DNA from: a virus
Direction: 5' to 3' (one strand)
Length of the DNA: 39,867 nucleotides
Virus record (IMG/VR): IMGVR_UViG_3300002835_007162
Location: 1 to 39,867 of that record
The stretch's first letter is position 1. The number at the start of each line of letters is the position of its first letter. The notes below the pieces were generated by a model. That model was not told where the DNA came from. It did not search any database and worked only from the letters and a program-made list of their open reading frames with translations. A program made the position numbers and the translations under genes. Shown here in pieces: positions 22,548-30,546 of the stretch.

Positions 22548-23925
22548 TAAAGTTAAAAAATTTATTGAAATAGTAGAAAAGAAAACAGGTACCTCTACCT
22601 TTTGTGTCTTGCCATGGATACATGTGGCCACACGTCCCAATGGTGATGCAAGATTGTGCTGCGGGTCTAATGCCAGCCAGGCCACTAACGGTGTTATGGA
22701 TGCAGGGTTAGTGAAAAAAGAAGATGGTATTCCAGCAAACTTTGGTAAAGAGACTCTACAGAGTGCATGGAATAACAAGTATATGCGAACAGTTAGAACT
22801 ACCATGTTGGATGGTAACATACCGTCAAGCTGTTCTAAGTGTTTCGAAGAAGAAGCACAAGGCATTGTTAGCAAACGTGTGTGGGAAACATACTACTGGC
22901 ATGAAGAAGGCACTGACCTTGCACAGTTAGTCAGAGACACAGACACCAACGGTGTGGTTCCGCCGATGATACGATACCTCGATCTACGACTTGGCCATAA
23001 CTGCAACTTAAAATGTGTGATGTGTACTCCACACGACAGCAGCAGATGGACACAAGACTACGACAAACTGATCAATAAAACTCGCAGTCCTATTATTCTA
23101 CAGCAGATCAATTGGGACAAAGACACATTCGATAACCAATGGTATGAAAAGCCAGAGCTTTGGGAAGAGATTTTTCAACAGATACCTAACATTCAACAAT
23201 TATATTTTGCAGGCGGTGAGCCGTTGATGATCAAAGAGCATAGAAAGTTCTTAGAAGAGATCATTCGCAGAGGCCATGCCAGTAATATCACAGTTCGATA
23301 CAATTCAAACGGAGTATTGGTTGATGATGAAATCATCGAAATATGGTCTAAGTTCCGAGAAGTTAGATTTGCTTTCAGTATAGATGCTGTGGGCGATCGT
23401 AATCATTACATTCGATATCCTGTGAGTTGGGCCGAGACTGAAGCAGCGTTGGAAAAACTTGACAACACTCCAGACAACATCAAGGTAGGTATTGCTTGTG
23501 CTGTGCAAATTTTCAATATCAAACATATTATAGATTTTGCCAAATGGAAAATACAGAAAAACTTTAAGAAAATAAACTTCTTTGAAGTATTTGACATCCA
23601 AGCTGGTGGGGGTCTACTAAACATGCATATGCTTTATATTCCTACCTTTCTTTCAGCACGTATTCTTTCCAAAGAAGATAAGATACAGTTGAGAAAAGAT
23701 TTTGAAGAATTTAAACAATGGCTGTGGGACAACTATAGACAGGATGACGATTTCTGGAAACACAACCCCAATGGGTGGAATCGCTGGGAAAGTATTTTAA
23801 AATTTGTAGAAGCAGAAGATCACACACACCTGTTGCCAGATTTCAAGGAATATGTTGATAGTCTGGACAGTATAAGGCAAACAAATGCCAGCGAAGTATT
23901 CCCAGAACTGGCTCACTTATTATGA
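22540..23925 (+). CDS. Twitch-domain radical SAM protein, copy 1
   Basis: 461 residues from a GTG at 22540-22542, chosen because it overlaps the PP-loop stop by 8 bases and a G-rich site precedes it; the longer ATG frame at 22495 would overlap 53 bases. An N-terminal twitch-like Cys domain (Cys22, 40, 41, 98, 101 with FCVLPWIHVATRPNGDARLC) precedes the rSAM core, Cys155-x3-Cys159-x2-Cys162 (CNLKCVMC), and the AGGEPL motif. This N-twitch arrangement matches the NCBI family of twitch domain-containing radical SAM proteins. A paralogue is at 26656. Substrate unknown; the domain order is unusual because the auxiliary cluster domain comes first. Confidence 0.85.
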   Translation: MSDKVKKFIEIVEKKTGTSTFCVLPWIHVATRPNGDARLCCGSNASQATNGVMDAGLVKKEDGIPANFGKETLQSAWNNKYMRTVRTTMLDGNIPSSCSKCFEEEAQGIVSKRVWETYYWHEEGTDLAQLVRDTDTNGVVPPMIRYLDLRLGHNCNLKCVMCTPHDSSRWTQDYDKLINKTRSPIILQQINWDKDTFDNQWYEKPELWEEIFQQIPNIQQLYFAGGEPLMIKEHRKFLEEIIRRGHASNITVRYNSNGVLVDDEIIEIWSKFREVRFAFSIDAVGDRNHYIRYPVSWAETEAALEKLDNTPDNIKVGIACAVQIFNIKHIIDFAKWKIQKNFKKINFFEVFDIQAGGGLLNMHMLYIPTFLSARILSKEDKIQLRKDFEEFKQWLWDNYRQDDDFWKHNPNGWNRWESILKFVEAEDHTHLLPDFKEYVDSLDSIRQTNASEVFPELAHLL

Positions 23926-24515
23926 TGATTGATACAGAACACTTACATTACTGGATGCAGGCCATTAGACAAAGTGATGATCCTATGAGGACCATGGATG
24001 CCTTTTGGTCGGGACAACTTAACAGCAAAGAGTGGTTAATTACAAATCTACGTAAGAATGTCAACAAGTTTGTTAGTATAGACATCCACGGCGGGTGGGT
24101 TGGAGTATTAGCCAGTATGTTATTCCAAAGCGATATCTATGTTAAAAATATTCGTAGTATTGATATCGACCCTACATGCGAACCTATTGCTACAATGATG
24201 AACAAGAAAGAAGAGATAGCAGGTAAGTTTCGTGCAGTGACCGCAGATATGTGTGCTATTCGCAGTGATGCCGATGTTGTTATTAATACCAGCTGCGAAC
24301 ATATAACACAGGACCAATACGATCTTTGGTTAAGTGGAATGCCGTATAACACATTGTTGGTGCTGCAAAGCAACAATTATAATATTCCAGAACATGTAAG
24401 AATCGCAAACGATCTCGACGAGTTTAAAACACAGTCTAAAATTAATGTGGTATGGGCAGGCGAATTAGAATTACCTTTATACAAAAGATTTATGATTATA
24501 GGACGTAATGTTTAA
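23922..24515 (+). CDS. Class I SAM-dependent methyltransferase-like protein
   Basis: 197 residues from ATG 23922, overlapping the upstream TGA; a second ATG follows at once. The Rossmann order is VSIDIHGGWVGVLASMLF (nucleotide loop), SIDIDP (acidic end of strand 2) and VVINTSCEHI (motif IV-like). The glycine loop is altered (DIHGGWVG rather than GxGxG), so SAM use is likely but not certain. It sits between two rSAM genes and may methylate an intermediate of the same pathway; I recall similar small methyltransferase-like proteins in cyanophages. Confidence 0.65.
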   Translation: MMIDTEHLHYWMQAIRQSDDPMRTMDAFWSGQLNSKEWLITNLRKNVNKFVSIDIHGGWVGVLASMLFQSDIYVKNIRSIDIDPTCEPIATMMNKKEEIAGKFRAVTADMCAIRSDADVVINTSCEHITQDQYDLWLSGMPYNTLLVLQSNNYNIPEHVRIANDLDEFKTQSKINVVWAGELELPLYKRFMIIGRNV

Positions 24516-25584
24516 GTTTAACGAATTAAAAACAGTTCATTTAGAGATCAGCACACGCTGTCAAGCAGCCTGTCCTATGTGTCCTCGCAACTATAAAGGC
24601 GGATTAGAAAATCCCAACTTGAAGATAGCCGATTGGACCTATGATGAATTCGTGCAGATTTTTGACAAAGAAACATTGGCACAATTAGAAGGAGTTTACT
24701 TCTGTGGTAACTTCGGAGATCCTATGATGAATAACGATCTCATTCCAATGTGCCAGTATCTCAAGGATCATGCTCCTCATATTGATTTAAGAATTCACAC
24801 CAACGGCGGCGCAAGAAGTGCGATTTGGTGGAATGATTTATATTCCGCGATGCCGGAAAAACATGTTGTGGTATTTGCTCTTGACGGATTAGAAGATACA
24901 CATCACTTGTATCGAGTAGGTACCATGTATGAACGTGTGGTACACAACGCCAAATTATTCATTGATGCCGGTGGCATAGCAGAATGGGTGTTTATTAAAT
25001 TCAAACACAACGAGCATCAAGTAGAGGAAGCAGAATCAAGATCAAAACGATTAGGGTTTCAGCGATTCACGGTTAAGAATACCATTAGATTTATCGGAGA
25101 ATTAAAATTTGCTGTACTGGATAAAGAAGGAGACACACTCTATTATTTAGAGCCACCAACAGCTAATCAAGTAACACTTATAGATGCCGAAACTATCAAG
25201 AACTTTAAAAAATGGTATTCGGAAACTTCGGTTGATTGTTATGCATTGTCTAAAAAAGAAATCTATATAGACGCACACAAGAATGTATTTCCCTGCTGCT
25301 TTCTTGCGTCAGCACCCTATAATCACAGTGGCTCTCAAAGTATTGTAGCTGATATTAAAAAACAGATCTTAGATCAATATTATGAACTTGTAAACGATCT
25401 AGGTGGCATTGAAAGTTTAAATGCAGTAGATCGAGGCATCAGGGGTATTATCAACGACGATAGATGGCAACAGGTATGGGAGCCTTATTGGACTGATAAA
25501 AAATTAATAACCTGTGCTAGAGTCTGCGGAGTAAATGATCTTTCCAAACCCAACGATCAGTTCGTTACGAGAGTTACTAATTGA
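24508..25584 (+). CDS. Radical SAM enzyme, MoaA/SPASM-like, operon A
   Basis: 358 residues; AGGA lies 7 bases before the ATG, which overlaps the methyltransferase stop by 8 bases. The motif is Cys18-x3-Cys22-x2-Cys25 (CQAACPMC), followed by the SAM-binding region FCGNFGDPMM and HTNGGARS. The C-terminal part has DCYALSKKEIYIDAHKNVFP followed by CCF, and late CARVCG, resembling a SPASM domain with auxiliary cluster ligands. SPASM proteins often modify peptides or other macromolecules. No obvious precursor peptide gene is seen near. Confidence 0.82.
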   Translation: MFKFNELKTVHLEISTRCQAACPMCPRNYKGGLENPNLKIADWTYDEFVQIFDKETLAQLEGVYFCGNFGDPMMNNDLIPMCQYLKDHAPHIDLRIHTNGGARSAIWWNDLYSAMPEKHVVVFALDGLEDTHHLYRVGTMYERVVHNAKLFIDAGGIAEWVFIKFKHNEHQVEEAESRSKRLGFQRFTVKNTIRFIGELKFAVLDKEGDTLYYLEPPTANQVTLIDAETIKNFKKWYSETSVDCYALSKKEIYIDAHKNVFPCCFLASAPYNHSGSQSIVADIKKQILDQYYELVNDLGGIESLNAVDRGIRGIINDDRWQQVWEPYWTDKKLITCARVCGVNDLSKPNDQFVTRVTN

Positions 25585-26663
25585 ACAAGATCTTTGCTAT
25601 TACTCCCGTTAACCAAGATCCTTTTATTGTAACTTGGGATTTAGGTAGAAGGTGCAATTACGATTGCAGTTATTGTCCTGCTCATAGACACGACAATTTT
25701 AGTTCACACGCCAGTTTAGAACAATTAAAAGCTACAACAACTTTTTTGTTTGATTACATTCTGTTGGTGTCGCAGCATAGAAAAAACAAAGATTTTCATG
25801 TGAGTTTCACTGGCGGTGAACCCACAGTTAATCCCGTATTCATTGATTTTGCAAAATACATTCGCAAAGAGTATGATGACACATACAAGAATACGTTTAA
25901 TCTCAAGCTCAGTTTAACTACTAACGGAGCCATGAGCGAAAAAACAGCACAGGCTGTGATTGAAAATTTTGACTATGTAACAGTTAGCTATCATGCAGAA
26001 GCCAAAGACTCAGTTAAGGCCAGTGTTATTGATCGAATTAATTTTTTCAACAGCAGCGAAATTGCGGTCAAGGTAAATGTAATGTTTCATGCAGACTACT
26101 TCGATGAATGTAAGACAGTCTGTGAAAGATTATCAACATGGAATATAAAGTTTATCCCTCGACTGATAGGCGACGACCCCGATAGTAAATCCAGTCAAGC
26201 ACACTTATACACAGACGATCATAAACAATGGTTAAAACAAACCTGGAATATCGATATCACTCCTACTTCTAGACCATGTTGTGGCGGCAGAGAGTTTGGA
26301 GTTTGTAGCACAGCCGGTCAAGAAACAGCGAAAGCAGTTGTAGATAGACAATTCAAGGACTGGCACTGTTCGGTAAACTGGTATTTTTTACACATAGAAC
26401 AACAAACAGGATTAGTCTATCATCATCAGACCTGTCAAGCCACACTTGAAAGTAAGCGAGGTAGTATAGGAACATTGATGGAATCAGATACTATTGTTGA
26501 AACTTTACGCAATCACTTGATCAATAAAACAATGCCTGTGATAACATGTCCTAACAATCTCTGCGGCTGTGGCTTATGCACTCCAAAAAGTTCTGATAGG
26601 GAAAAACTAATGTCGTCTATGGACGATGTGTTAATCAGCACAGAGATTTTTCACAATGTCTGA
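25581..26663 (+). CDS. Radical SAM enzyme with Cys-rich C-terminal domain (SPASM-like), family 1
   Basis: 360 residues from a TTG at 25581 that overlaps the preceding stop (TTGA); no ATG lies before the cluster motif, so a coupled TTG start is required. Motif Cys25-x3-Cys29-x2-Cys32 (CNYDCSYC); GGEPTVNPVF is the SAM motif. The C-terminal blocks PCCGGREFGVC, DWHCSVNWYFL and CGCGLCTPKSSD match the enzyme at 16815 in order and spacing, so the two are paralogues 8 kb apart on opposite strands. Substrate unknown. Confidence 0.84.
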   Translation: MNKIFAITPVNQDPFIVTWDLGRRCNYDCSYCPAHRHDNFSSHASLEQLKATTTFLFDYILLVSQHRKNKDFHVSFTGGEPTVNPVFIDFAKYIRKEYDDTYKNTFNLKLSLTTNGAMSEKTAQAVIENFDYVTVSYHAEAKDSVKASVIDRINFFNSSEIAVKVNVMFHADYFDECKTVCERLSTWNIKFIPRLIGDDPDSKSSQAHLYTDDHKQWLKQTWNIDITPTSRPCCGGREFGVCSTAGQETAKAVVDRQFKDWHCSVNWYFLHIEQQTGLVYHHQTCQATLESKRGSIGTLMESDTIVETLRNHLINKTMPVITCPNNLCGCGLCTPKSSDREKLMSSMDDVLISTEIFHNV

Positions 26664-27729
26664 TACGCTGTGTGCATATCCATGGGCCGGTTCAGCAGTA
26701 CGCCCGGATGGTACTATTTTGCCCTGTTGCAAATTTATACACAACAAAGAATTTGGCAGTATCACAGACCAAGATCCCAGAAACTCCAGTGCATGGACTG
26801 AGTTACGCCAGCAGATGTTAGTAGGAAATAAAATTGATAATTGTAAAACTTGTTACAGGGATGAAGCCAGTGGAGTTGAAAGTCTTAGACAACAGAGTTT
26901 AAAATTTTATCAACCAACTGATATTGAGCCCCAGCCTCTCAAACAATTAGAAGTCAGCTTTGATAACTTATGCAATCTTGCCTGTGTGATGTGTTCTGAA
27001 GAATTCAGTACCAAATGGCAGACAGAAAAATTCACACATAGAAATCTCGTAGCGAAAGGTATCACAGCTCATGGATTTGATTATACTTCTTGGGACTTAA
27101 CCGAGGTCACACATCTTAAGATAATAGGTGGTGAACCAATGATGAGTCAAGAAAAATTTATCAAACTTCTTAGACAGTTTGATCTAACACAGCTCGAAGT
27201 TGCAGTGACCACAAACGGTACAATTTTACCAAATACAGATCTTAAGACTCTGTTAGAACGCTGTAAACGTGTATCTTATAAAGTCAGTCTTGACGGTGTA
27301 GGAGATGTTAATGATTGGATTAGATGGCCGAGTAAATTTTCTATCATAGAAAATAACGTCAACACCTTAGAACAATGGTGGGCAGATACTGCAATTAATT
27401 TGCAATTCCACACTGTGATTGGAATATACAATATCAATCATTTACAAAGTTTAGTGGATTTTGTATTGAATAAACCGCAGTGGAGTATTACATGGAACTG
27501 GGTAACTACTCCTGCATGGCAATCGATATCTGTATTAATTGACAAAGAAAATCTGAGAATTCAACTGCAAGAATTAGGATCGAAATATGATCTTGATCCT
27601 AACCCTTTCTATATCAGCATTGACAGACTGTATGACATTCCCCGATCAGATTGGGCTACTGCTGTAAAAGAAACCAATCAACTAATTTCAGAAAGAAATA
27701 TAGTTCCTAAAAATTTTAGTGCAGATTAA
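26656..27729 (+). CDS. Twitch-domain radical SAM protein, copy 2
   Basis: 357 residues. N-terminal twitch cysteines: Cys6, Cys24, Cys25, Cys63 and Cys66 (CAYPWAG, LPCCKF, CKTC). The rSAM core is Cys106-x3-Cys110-x2-Cys113 (CNLACVMC), with IGGEPMMSQEKF. It is a shorter paralogue of 22540-23925. It closes operon A and converges with the tail-fibre gene, overlapping it by 14 bases. The 8-base overlap with the gene before supports coupled translation. Confidence 0.85.
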   Translation: MSDTLCAYPWAGSAVRPDGTILPCCKFIHNKEFGSITDQDPRNSSAWTELRQQMLVGNKIDNCKTCYRDEASGVESLRQQSLKFYQPTDIEPQPLKQLEVSFDNLCNLACVMCSEEFSTKWQTEKFTHRNLVAKGITAHGFDYTSWDLTEVTHLKIIGGEPMMSQEKFIKLLRQFDLTQLEVAVTTNGTILPNTDLKTLLERCKRVSYKVSLDGVGDVNDWIRWPSKFSIIENNVNTLEQWWADTAINLQFHTVIGIYNINHLQSLVDFVLNKPQWSITWNWVTTPAWQSISVLIDKENLRIQLQELGSKYDLDPNPFYISIDRLYDIPRSDWATAVKETNQLISERNIVPKNFSAD

Positions 27730-28987
27730 CCCAAGCAGCACTGTCGTATACCTGTACTTTATTTGTGGCTGCAGGAGAAGTTCCTGCTGTCATAAAAATC
27801 ATCATTCCGGTAGTTGGAGTTGGTACTAAAGCAGTGCGAGCAGTGTCATCAGCTACTACAGGAAGCTTTGGAGGTAATTGAAAATCTGTCGAAGTTGGTC
27901 TAAATTTTATAGTATTCGAAGTGTTTACTAATAAATCCATTCTTGCAGGCGGAGGACTTCCGGGGGTTACTACACCGTCCACTTCAACATTTATAGAAAC
28001 CATTCGTTGAAATTGTGTGCCGTCCCATGCAGTGTATGTAATTGCACCGGTCAAATCACCGTTTTGAACTATTGTTTGAGAAACAATCGAACCTCTTGAT
28101 TTCTGAATAAGTATCGATGGTGCAAAAGTAGCTGAATTAATAAAAGCAGCTACGTTTACAGTAGGAGTTAGTGGATTGGTACCATCATGACTGCTAACAA
28201 AGCTGGTACCTGCATCAGTTAGAAAGAGAGCATTACCAGTTATTGCAGATGCACCAGACAGCGCGATGCCGGTAAGAGCAGCTGTTTTTGCGGTGTTGTC
28301 GATAATAACTGAAGTGTCTGTCGCTAAAACATTACCTGTAACGTTAGCAAATACCGGCGCTACAATACGTCCATCAACTCCATCTACCAACAGGGTAGAA
28401 GAATCTGAAAATACGCTACCAGTGACATCTCCATCTAATCGTCCTACAAAGGATTTATCAATAGCATTAACAAGTAAGCTGGAATCGTCTGCAAAGATTG
28501 ATCCAGTTACGTCGCCGTCGACATTACCGGTTAAGTTTCCAGTGACGTTTCCAGTAACATTACCAGTAATATTGCCAGTAACGTTGCCAGTTAAGTTTCC
28601 AAAAAATCCATTAGAGGCATATATTTTTTCGTCAATGGTATCTATCATGACTGATGAATCATCAGCAAAAATAGAACCCTGTAATGCTGACGCATTAATT
28701 ACACCGTTGTAGTTCGATAAATCCACAGATGCAGACAAACTTGCAGTTGCATCGTTGTATGTAAAGGTTATTCCTGAATGTACTCCATTGCTGAACAGAG
28801 TAGCCGACGCATCCTGAGCATCTTCGTTGGTGTATCCGGTAATTTGTATCCCGCCAAGAGTACTACCGTTGCCGATATATAATCTCTCAGCTCCTGCTGT
28901 CGTAACAAACAGCAGCTCACCTTGTGCAAGCGGCTGGGTCATTGCTAATCTTTCTGCATCAGTGCCTCTGCGAATCTGTAAGGGCAT
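27716..28987 (-). CDS. Tail-fibre protein with tropism-determinant-type head and GNxT repeats
   Basis: 423 residues. The N-terminus (MPLQIRRGTDAERLAM, then QGELLFVTTAGAERLYIGNG) is the widespread phage fibre head seen in many tail fibres. Residues 104-215 hold repeated modules of the type GSIFADDSS(x)LVDxID, and residues 130-161 eight four-residue GN(V/I/L)T units, typical of triple-stranded fibre shafts. The C-terminal region (residues 330-423) is more varied and could bind receptor. A perfect late box at 29021-29028 and a CAGGAG site before the ATG mark it as a late virion gene, inserted between two rSAM operons. Confidence 0.85.
   Translation of the reverse strand: MPLQIRRGTDAERLAMTQPLAQGELLFVTTAGAERLYIGNGSTLGGIQITGYTNEDAQDASATLFSNGVHSGITFTYNDATASLSASVDLSNYNGVINASALQGSIFADDSSVMIDTIDEKIYASNGFFGNLTGNVTGNITGNVTGNVTGNLTGNVDGDVTGSIFADDSSLLVNAIDKSFVGRLDGDVTGSVFSDSSTLLVDGVDGRIVAPVFANVTGNVLATDTSVIIDNTAKTAALTGIALSGASAITGNALFLTDAGTSFVSSHDGTNPLTPTVNVAAFINSATFAPSILIQKSRGSIVSQTIVQNGDLTGAITYTAWDGTQFQRMVSINVEVDGVVTPGSPPPARMDLLVNTSNTIKFRPTSTDFQLPPKLPVVADDTARTALVPTPTTGMMIFMTAGTSPAATNKVQVYDSAAWVNLH
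28505..28600 (-). repeat. Eight 12-bp tandem units encoding GN(V/I/L)T
   Basis: 96 bases, minus-strand coding; units differ mostly at third positions and in the hydrophobic residue. The last two units are GNVD and GDVT. Such tandem units can change copy number by recombination or slippage and set shaft length. Confidence 0.8.
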
Positions 28988-29020
28988 ATTTAACTCCTGG
29001 GTGTCATTGACTTCATAGTA

Positions 29021-29028
29021 TATTTATA
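29021..29028 (-). promoter_or_regulatory. T4-type late promoter TATAAATA for the tail-fibre gene
   Basis: Exact box on the minus strand, 33 bases before the ATG at 28987, with a CAGGAG ribosome site downstream. This is the best-formed late promoter in the window. It serves as a reference for the other boxes. Confidence 0.8.
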
Positions 29029-29088
29029 CCTACTTACACAAACTGCTTTCAAGCAAATTTACGAGTAGCTGAGAAAAGTGCGTATATT

Positions 29089-30546
29089 TTAGTTGGCATC
29101 GGCGAATTTCTGCAATAACGCCTTGTATTCCTGTATCATTTCGGATTTTCTTGAATTATATTTGTTCCAGTCAACATCCTGCCATTTTAATTTTTGTATA
29201 GTATCTGCATCGTCTAGCTGATAACTCAGCATCAAAAAGAGATACCACGAGTTAACCGTGCCAACTCCTATAGAAGCATCGCTGAATCGTTGTGCAGTTT
29301 TCTCGGCGAATTTGCGATCCATAATAGGACTTTTCCAGTACCCCACTTCGTCGCTTAGTTCGTAGCCGTATTTTGCATAGTTCTTGTCTATATCACTCAA
29401 ATAAAAATTGCTAGGGGTAATAGCCAGTGGCATCCATATGGAGTTAATTCCAGAATTCATAAACCAATTAAAGCTCTCTTCGAGCTGATCTGGAGTTTCA
29501 TATGGCAATCCTACTATTAGTGAACAAATAACTGAAATCTCTTGGTTCCACAGATTATAATATAATCTTGGAAGAAATTCTTTTACTTTACTCTCAGCTA
29601 AGCCTTTGCCTATAAACTTAGCTGTGCGGGGATTCATACTCTCAATCCCAAATGCTGCAGATTTTAGCCCCATTTCTTTAAGTAGCGTGATTTGTTCTGG
29701 ATGAGCATACAGCAGATCTAGTCTTAGATATGCTACAAATTGTATACGAAACGGTAAGGTTGTAAAAACTTCATGTAACAATTCTAGTTTATAGGTGGAA
29801 TCATTGAAGGTATCGTCACTGAACATGTAGTTAGTGGTACCAAACTGTTCGTAATTACTGATCAATTCTTGTCTAATTAACTCTGGATCTCTAATGTAAT
29901 CGAACTTCTTTTTACCGTTCAATGGGTAAGAGCAAAATTTACAATTAAAAATACATCCTCTGCTGATTTCAATAGGCAGCGTTTCCTTTGGTAAAATGCA
30001 GTCTCTGGGATCCCAAATGTGTCTCATAGTTGATACTTCGAGTAGCTGTTGATCTCCGTTGATGATTTCTTTATTATGTAATTTTGGATATATCTTTTTT
30101 GGTCCGTATCTTAACCCGTTTAGGTAATCTAACACAACTACTTCACCGTACCCTGTTACTATCACATCGAATATATCGTCGTCTTTATACCAATTAATAT
30201 TTGCACCACCACCTACGATTTTAATTTTTTTATTTTTTGTTTTATAAAAATTTATAACCTTGCGTAAGTTGTCAGAAATAGTTCTTAATTTTTTATATGT
30301 AGAACTGATCATCTCGTCAGATTGTGATTTCAAAAAGGTTGTACTAACGCACAGCGCCAATGTATTGTCACTGGTGAATTTGTCTAATAACATGATTAAA
30401 TTATCGAAATCAAACTCGTCAACGAAATCAATAATCTGAGTTGTATACCCGTGTTGTCTTAAATGGCTTCCTATGCGATAGGCGCCAATCGCTCGCTGAA
30501 ATTCATTGCCGGATATACCGGTGAGGATTATAACATCAACTGACAT
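29089..30546 (-). CDS. B12-binding-domain radical SAM enzyme, copy 1
   Basis: 485 residues. N-terminal Rossmann-like domain (residues 1-150): MSVDVIILTGISGNEFQRAI, IIDFVDEF, IVGGGANINWY and VTGYGEVVVLDYL, as in cobalamin-binding rSAM enzymes, but without the DxHxxG lower ligand, which many class B members also lack. The rSAM core is Cys198-x3-Cys202-x2-Cys205 (RGCIFNCKFCSYP), with SDDTFNDSTYKLE and a LRLDLLYAHPEQ strand. Class B members methylate or rearrange unreactive carbon. It overlaps copy 2 by 11 bases and is very similar to it. Last gene of operon B. Confidence 0.83.
   Translation of the reverse strand: MSVDVIILTGISGNEFQRAIGAYRIGSHLRQHGYTTQIIDFVDEFDFDNLIMLLDKFTSDNTLALCVSTTFLKSQSDEMISSTYKKLRTISDNLRKVINFYKTKNKKIKIVGGGANINWYKDDDIFDVIVTGYGEVVVLDYLNGLRYGPKKIYPKLHNKEIINGDQQLLEVSTMRHIWDPRDCILPKETLPIEISRGCIFNCKFCSYPLNGKKKFDYIRDPELIRQELISNYEQFGTTNYMFSDDTFNDSTYKLELLHEVFTTLPFRIQFVAYLRLDLLYAHPEQITLLKEMGLKSAAFGIESMNPRTAKFIGKGLAESKVKEFLPRLYYNLWNQEISVICSLIVGLPYETPDQLEESFNWFMNSGINSIWMPLAITPSNFYLSDIDKNYAKYGYELSDEVGYWKSPIMDRKFAEKTAQRFSDASIGVGTVNSWYLFLMLSYQLDDADTIQKLKWQDVDWNKYNSRKSEMIQEYKALLQKFADAN

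Noticed and set aside
20918-27729. Operon A as a RiPP (modified peptide) cluster
   Set aside because: SPASM-like rSAM enzymes fit, but I see no precursor peptide gene, protease or transporter in or beside the operon; it stays one option among several.
28505-28600. Short regularly spaced repeats that might suggest a CRISPR-like array
   Set aside because: Units are 12 bases, adjacent without spacers, and in frame with the fibre protein, encoding GNxT shaft repeats.
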